From Clostridiales bacterium (GTDB taxonomy: Bacteria > Bacillota > Clostridia > Saccharofermentanales > UBA5734): a stretch of DNA of 6,558 nt. The stretch is from positions 1 through 6,558 of the forward strand of contig SLHU01000117.1 in assembly GCA_007135995.1 (NCBI GenBank), given 5' to 3'. The notes below the pieces were generated by a model, which saw nothing but the letters and a program-made list of their open reading frames with translations, ran no database searches and was not told the DNA's origin. Each line of letters opens with the position of its first letter. Position 1 is the stretch's first letter. This document shows positions 5,919-6,558 of the stretch, one piece after another. The position numbers and the translations under genes are program-made.

Positions 5919-6558
5919 TTAGTTGTCACTATATCCTGGGATAAACGGTTCAGCCCAGGGGGTGTATCCATCTTGAATCAGATGGCCGGCATCAGGGTCT
6001 TTGACGAATGGCGGGATGACAAAAGGAATAAAATCATGGTCTTTGAGACCGCGGGTTTCACCATTTTCTTCAAGGTGAGCAATCAGGGCATCTTTTATTT
6101 TCTTTTTTGCTTCAATTCTCATTGGCGATGCCGCTGCATTTCTGGTTTCCCGGGGATCTCTTTTCTTGTCAAAAAGATACTCCTGATGATCAGGTGCGCT
6201 GTAGAAATATTTCCAGTCTTTGCTGGCTGCCATATACGTACTGAAGACAGCCGTTTTGCTTACGGGATCATCAATCAGCTCAGAAAACTGCTCATTCTGC
6301 TCAATAAAACCACTCATCTGGAAAGCAAGCTGGCCAAAAACATACGCTCTTTTCTCTTCACCGCTGACGAGCTGATGCAGATCAACCCCATCCAGCTGAT
6401 GGCTTGTCAGTTCGGCACCAGCTACCGCGAGAATAGTCGGCGCGATGTCTACGAGGCTGGCCGCGGTCTCGCAGACAGTGCCTCCGGAAAATCTGCCGGG
6501 CATGCTGACCAGCAGAGGGATCCTGGCACAGGAATCGTGCATAGAGCGTTTGCCGAAA
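5919..6558 (-). CDS. Sulfatase, C-terminal part (5' end outside window)
   Basis: The visible 212 residues are the second half of a sulfatase of the alkaline phosphatase superfamily, which hydrolyses sulfate esters. They begin FGKRSMHDSCARIPLLVSMP, matching the family segment (FxKxSMYExSxRVPLIVxxPG) just after the metal-binding GDHG region, then continue ETAASLVDIAPTILAVAG (the usual LVDIxPTxLxLAG) and LDGVDLHQLVSGE (the DGxDLxxLLxG segment). EYLFDKKRDPRETRNAAASP is the typical C-terminal 'LYDLxxDPxExxNLA' strand. The N-terminal half, with the formylglycine CxPxR or SxPxR site, is off the right edge, so activation type and substrate cannot be judged. The ATG at 6540-6542 is internal, since the frame is open to the window edge. 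It is read in the same direction as the URO-D gene, which starts 81 bases downstream; no clear terminator lies between, so an operon is possible. Whether it is exported depends on the missing N-terminus. Confidence 0.92.
   Translation of the reverse strand, partial: FGKRSMHDSCARIPLLVSMPGRFSGGTVCETAASLVDIAPTILAVAGAELTSHQLDGVDLHQLVSGEEKRAYVFGQLAFQMSGFIEQNEQFSELIDDPVSKTAVFSTYMAASKDWKYFYSAPDHQEYLFDKKRDPRETRNAAASPMRIEAKKKIKDALIAHLEENGETRGLKDHDFIPFVIPPFVKDPDAGHLIQDGYTPWAEPFIPGYSDN

Noticed and set aside
5472..5922. Several frames over the start of the URO-D gene (5472-5876 plus, 5579-5815 plus, 5704-5907 minus, 5731-5922 plus)
   Set aside because: They overlap a well-supported gene and have no motifs; the 81-base gap before the URO-D gene is too short to hold a separate gene and contains only its ribosome site.

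Overview
The window holds two blocks of genes that point towards each other. The plus-strand block (1-1790) is the 3' end of an electron transfer flavoprotein alpha gene (etfA, cut by the left edge), overlapping a complete GlcD-type FAD-linked 2-hydroxyacid dehydrogenase. The minus-strand block, read from right to left (6558 down to 1891), is the C-terminal part of a sulfatase (cut by the right edge), a uroporphyrinogen-decarboxylase-family (URO-D) protein, a 358-base stretch with a doubtful small ORF, a direct repeat and a strong hairpin, an aldo/keto reductase with a C-terminal ferredoxin-like domain, and an extracytoplasmic solute-binding lipoprotein. The blocks converge on a 100-base gap that carries an inverted repeat.

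The organism is most likely an anaerobic or fermentative bacterium, possibly of the Bacillota. The grounds are strong GGAGG-type ribosome binding sites, an EtfA-GlcD pair of the kind used for flavin-based oxidation of lactate or other 2-hydroxyacids, an iron-sulfur aldo/keto reductase, and a lipoprotein-type binding protein. GC content looks close to 50%. None of this fixes the lineage, and sulfatase plus URO-D-like combinations also occur in other anaerobic phyla.

By inference, the plus-strand pair moves electrons from a 2-hydroxyacid such as D-lactate or glycolate to the Etf flavins. The minus-strand genes look like part of a catabolic locus: a sulfatase to release sulfate from an organic substrate, a URO-D-family protein of unknown reaction, a ferredoxin-linked carbonyl or sugar reductase, and a binding protein for uptake. 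No transporter permease or ATPase gene lies in the window, and no regulator is visible.

I found no CRISPR array, tRNA, rRNA, insertion sequence or phage gene. The least ordinary parts are the 49-base etfA/glcD overlap, a 20-base imperfect tandem duplication across the glcD stop codon, and the stretch between the URO-D and aldo/keto reductase genes. That stretch carries a 26-base exact direct repeat in two different reading frames, suggesting a small decayed or rearranged gene. I did not find convincing evidence of a new defence or mobile system.
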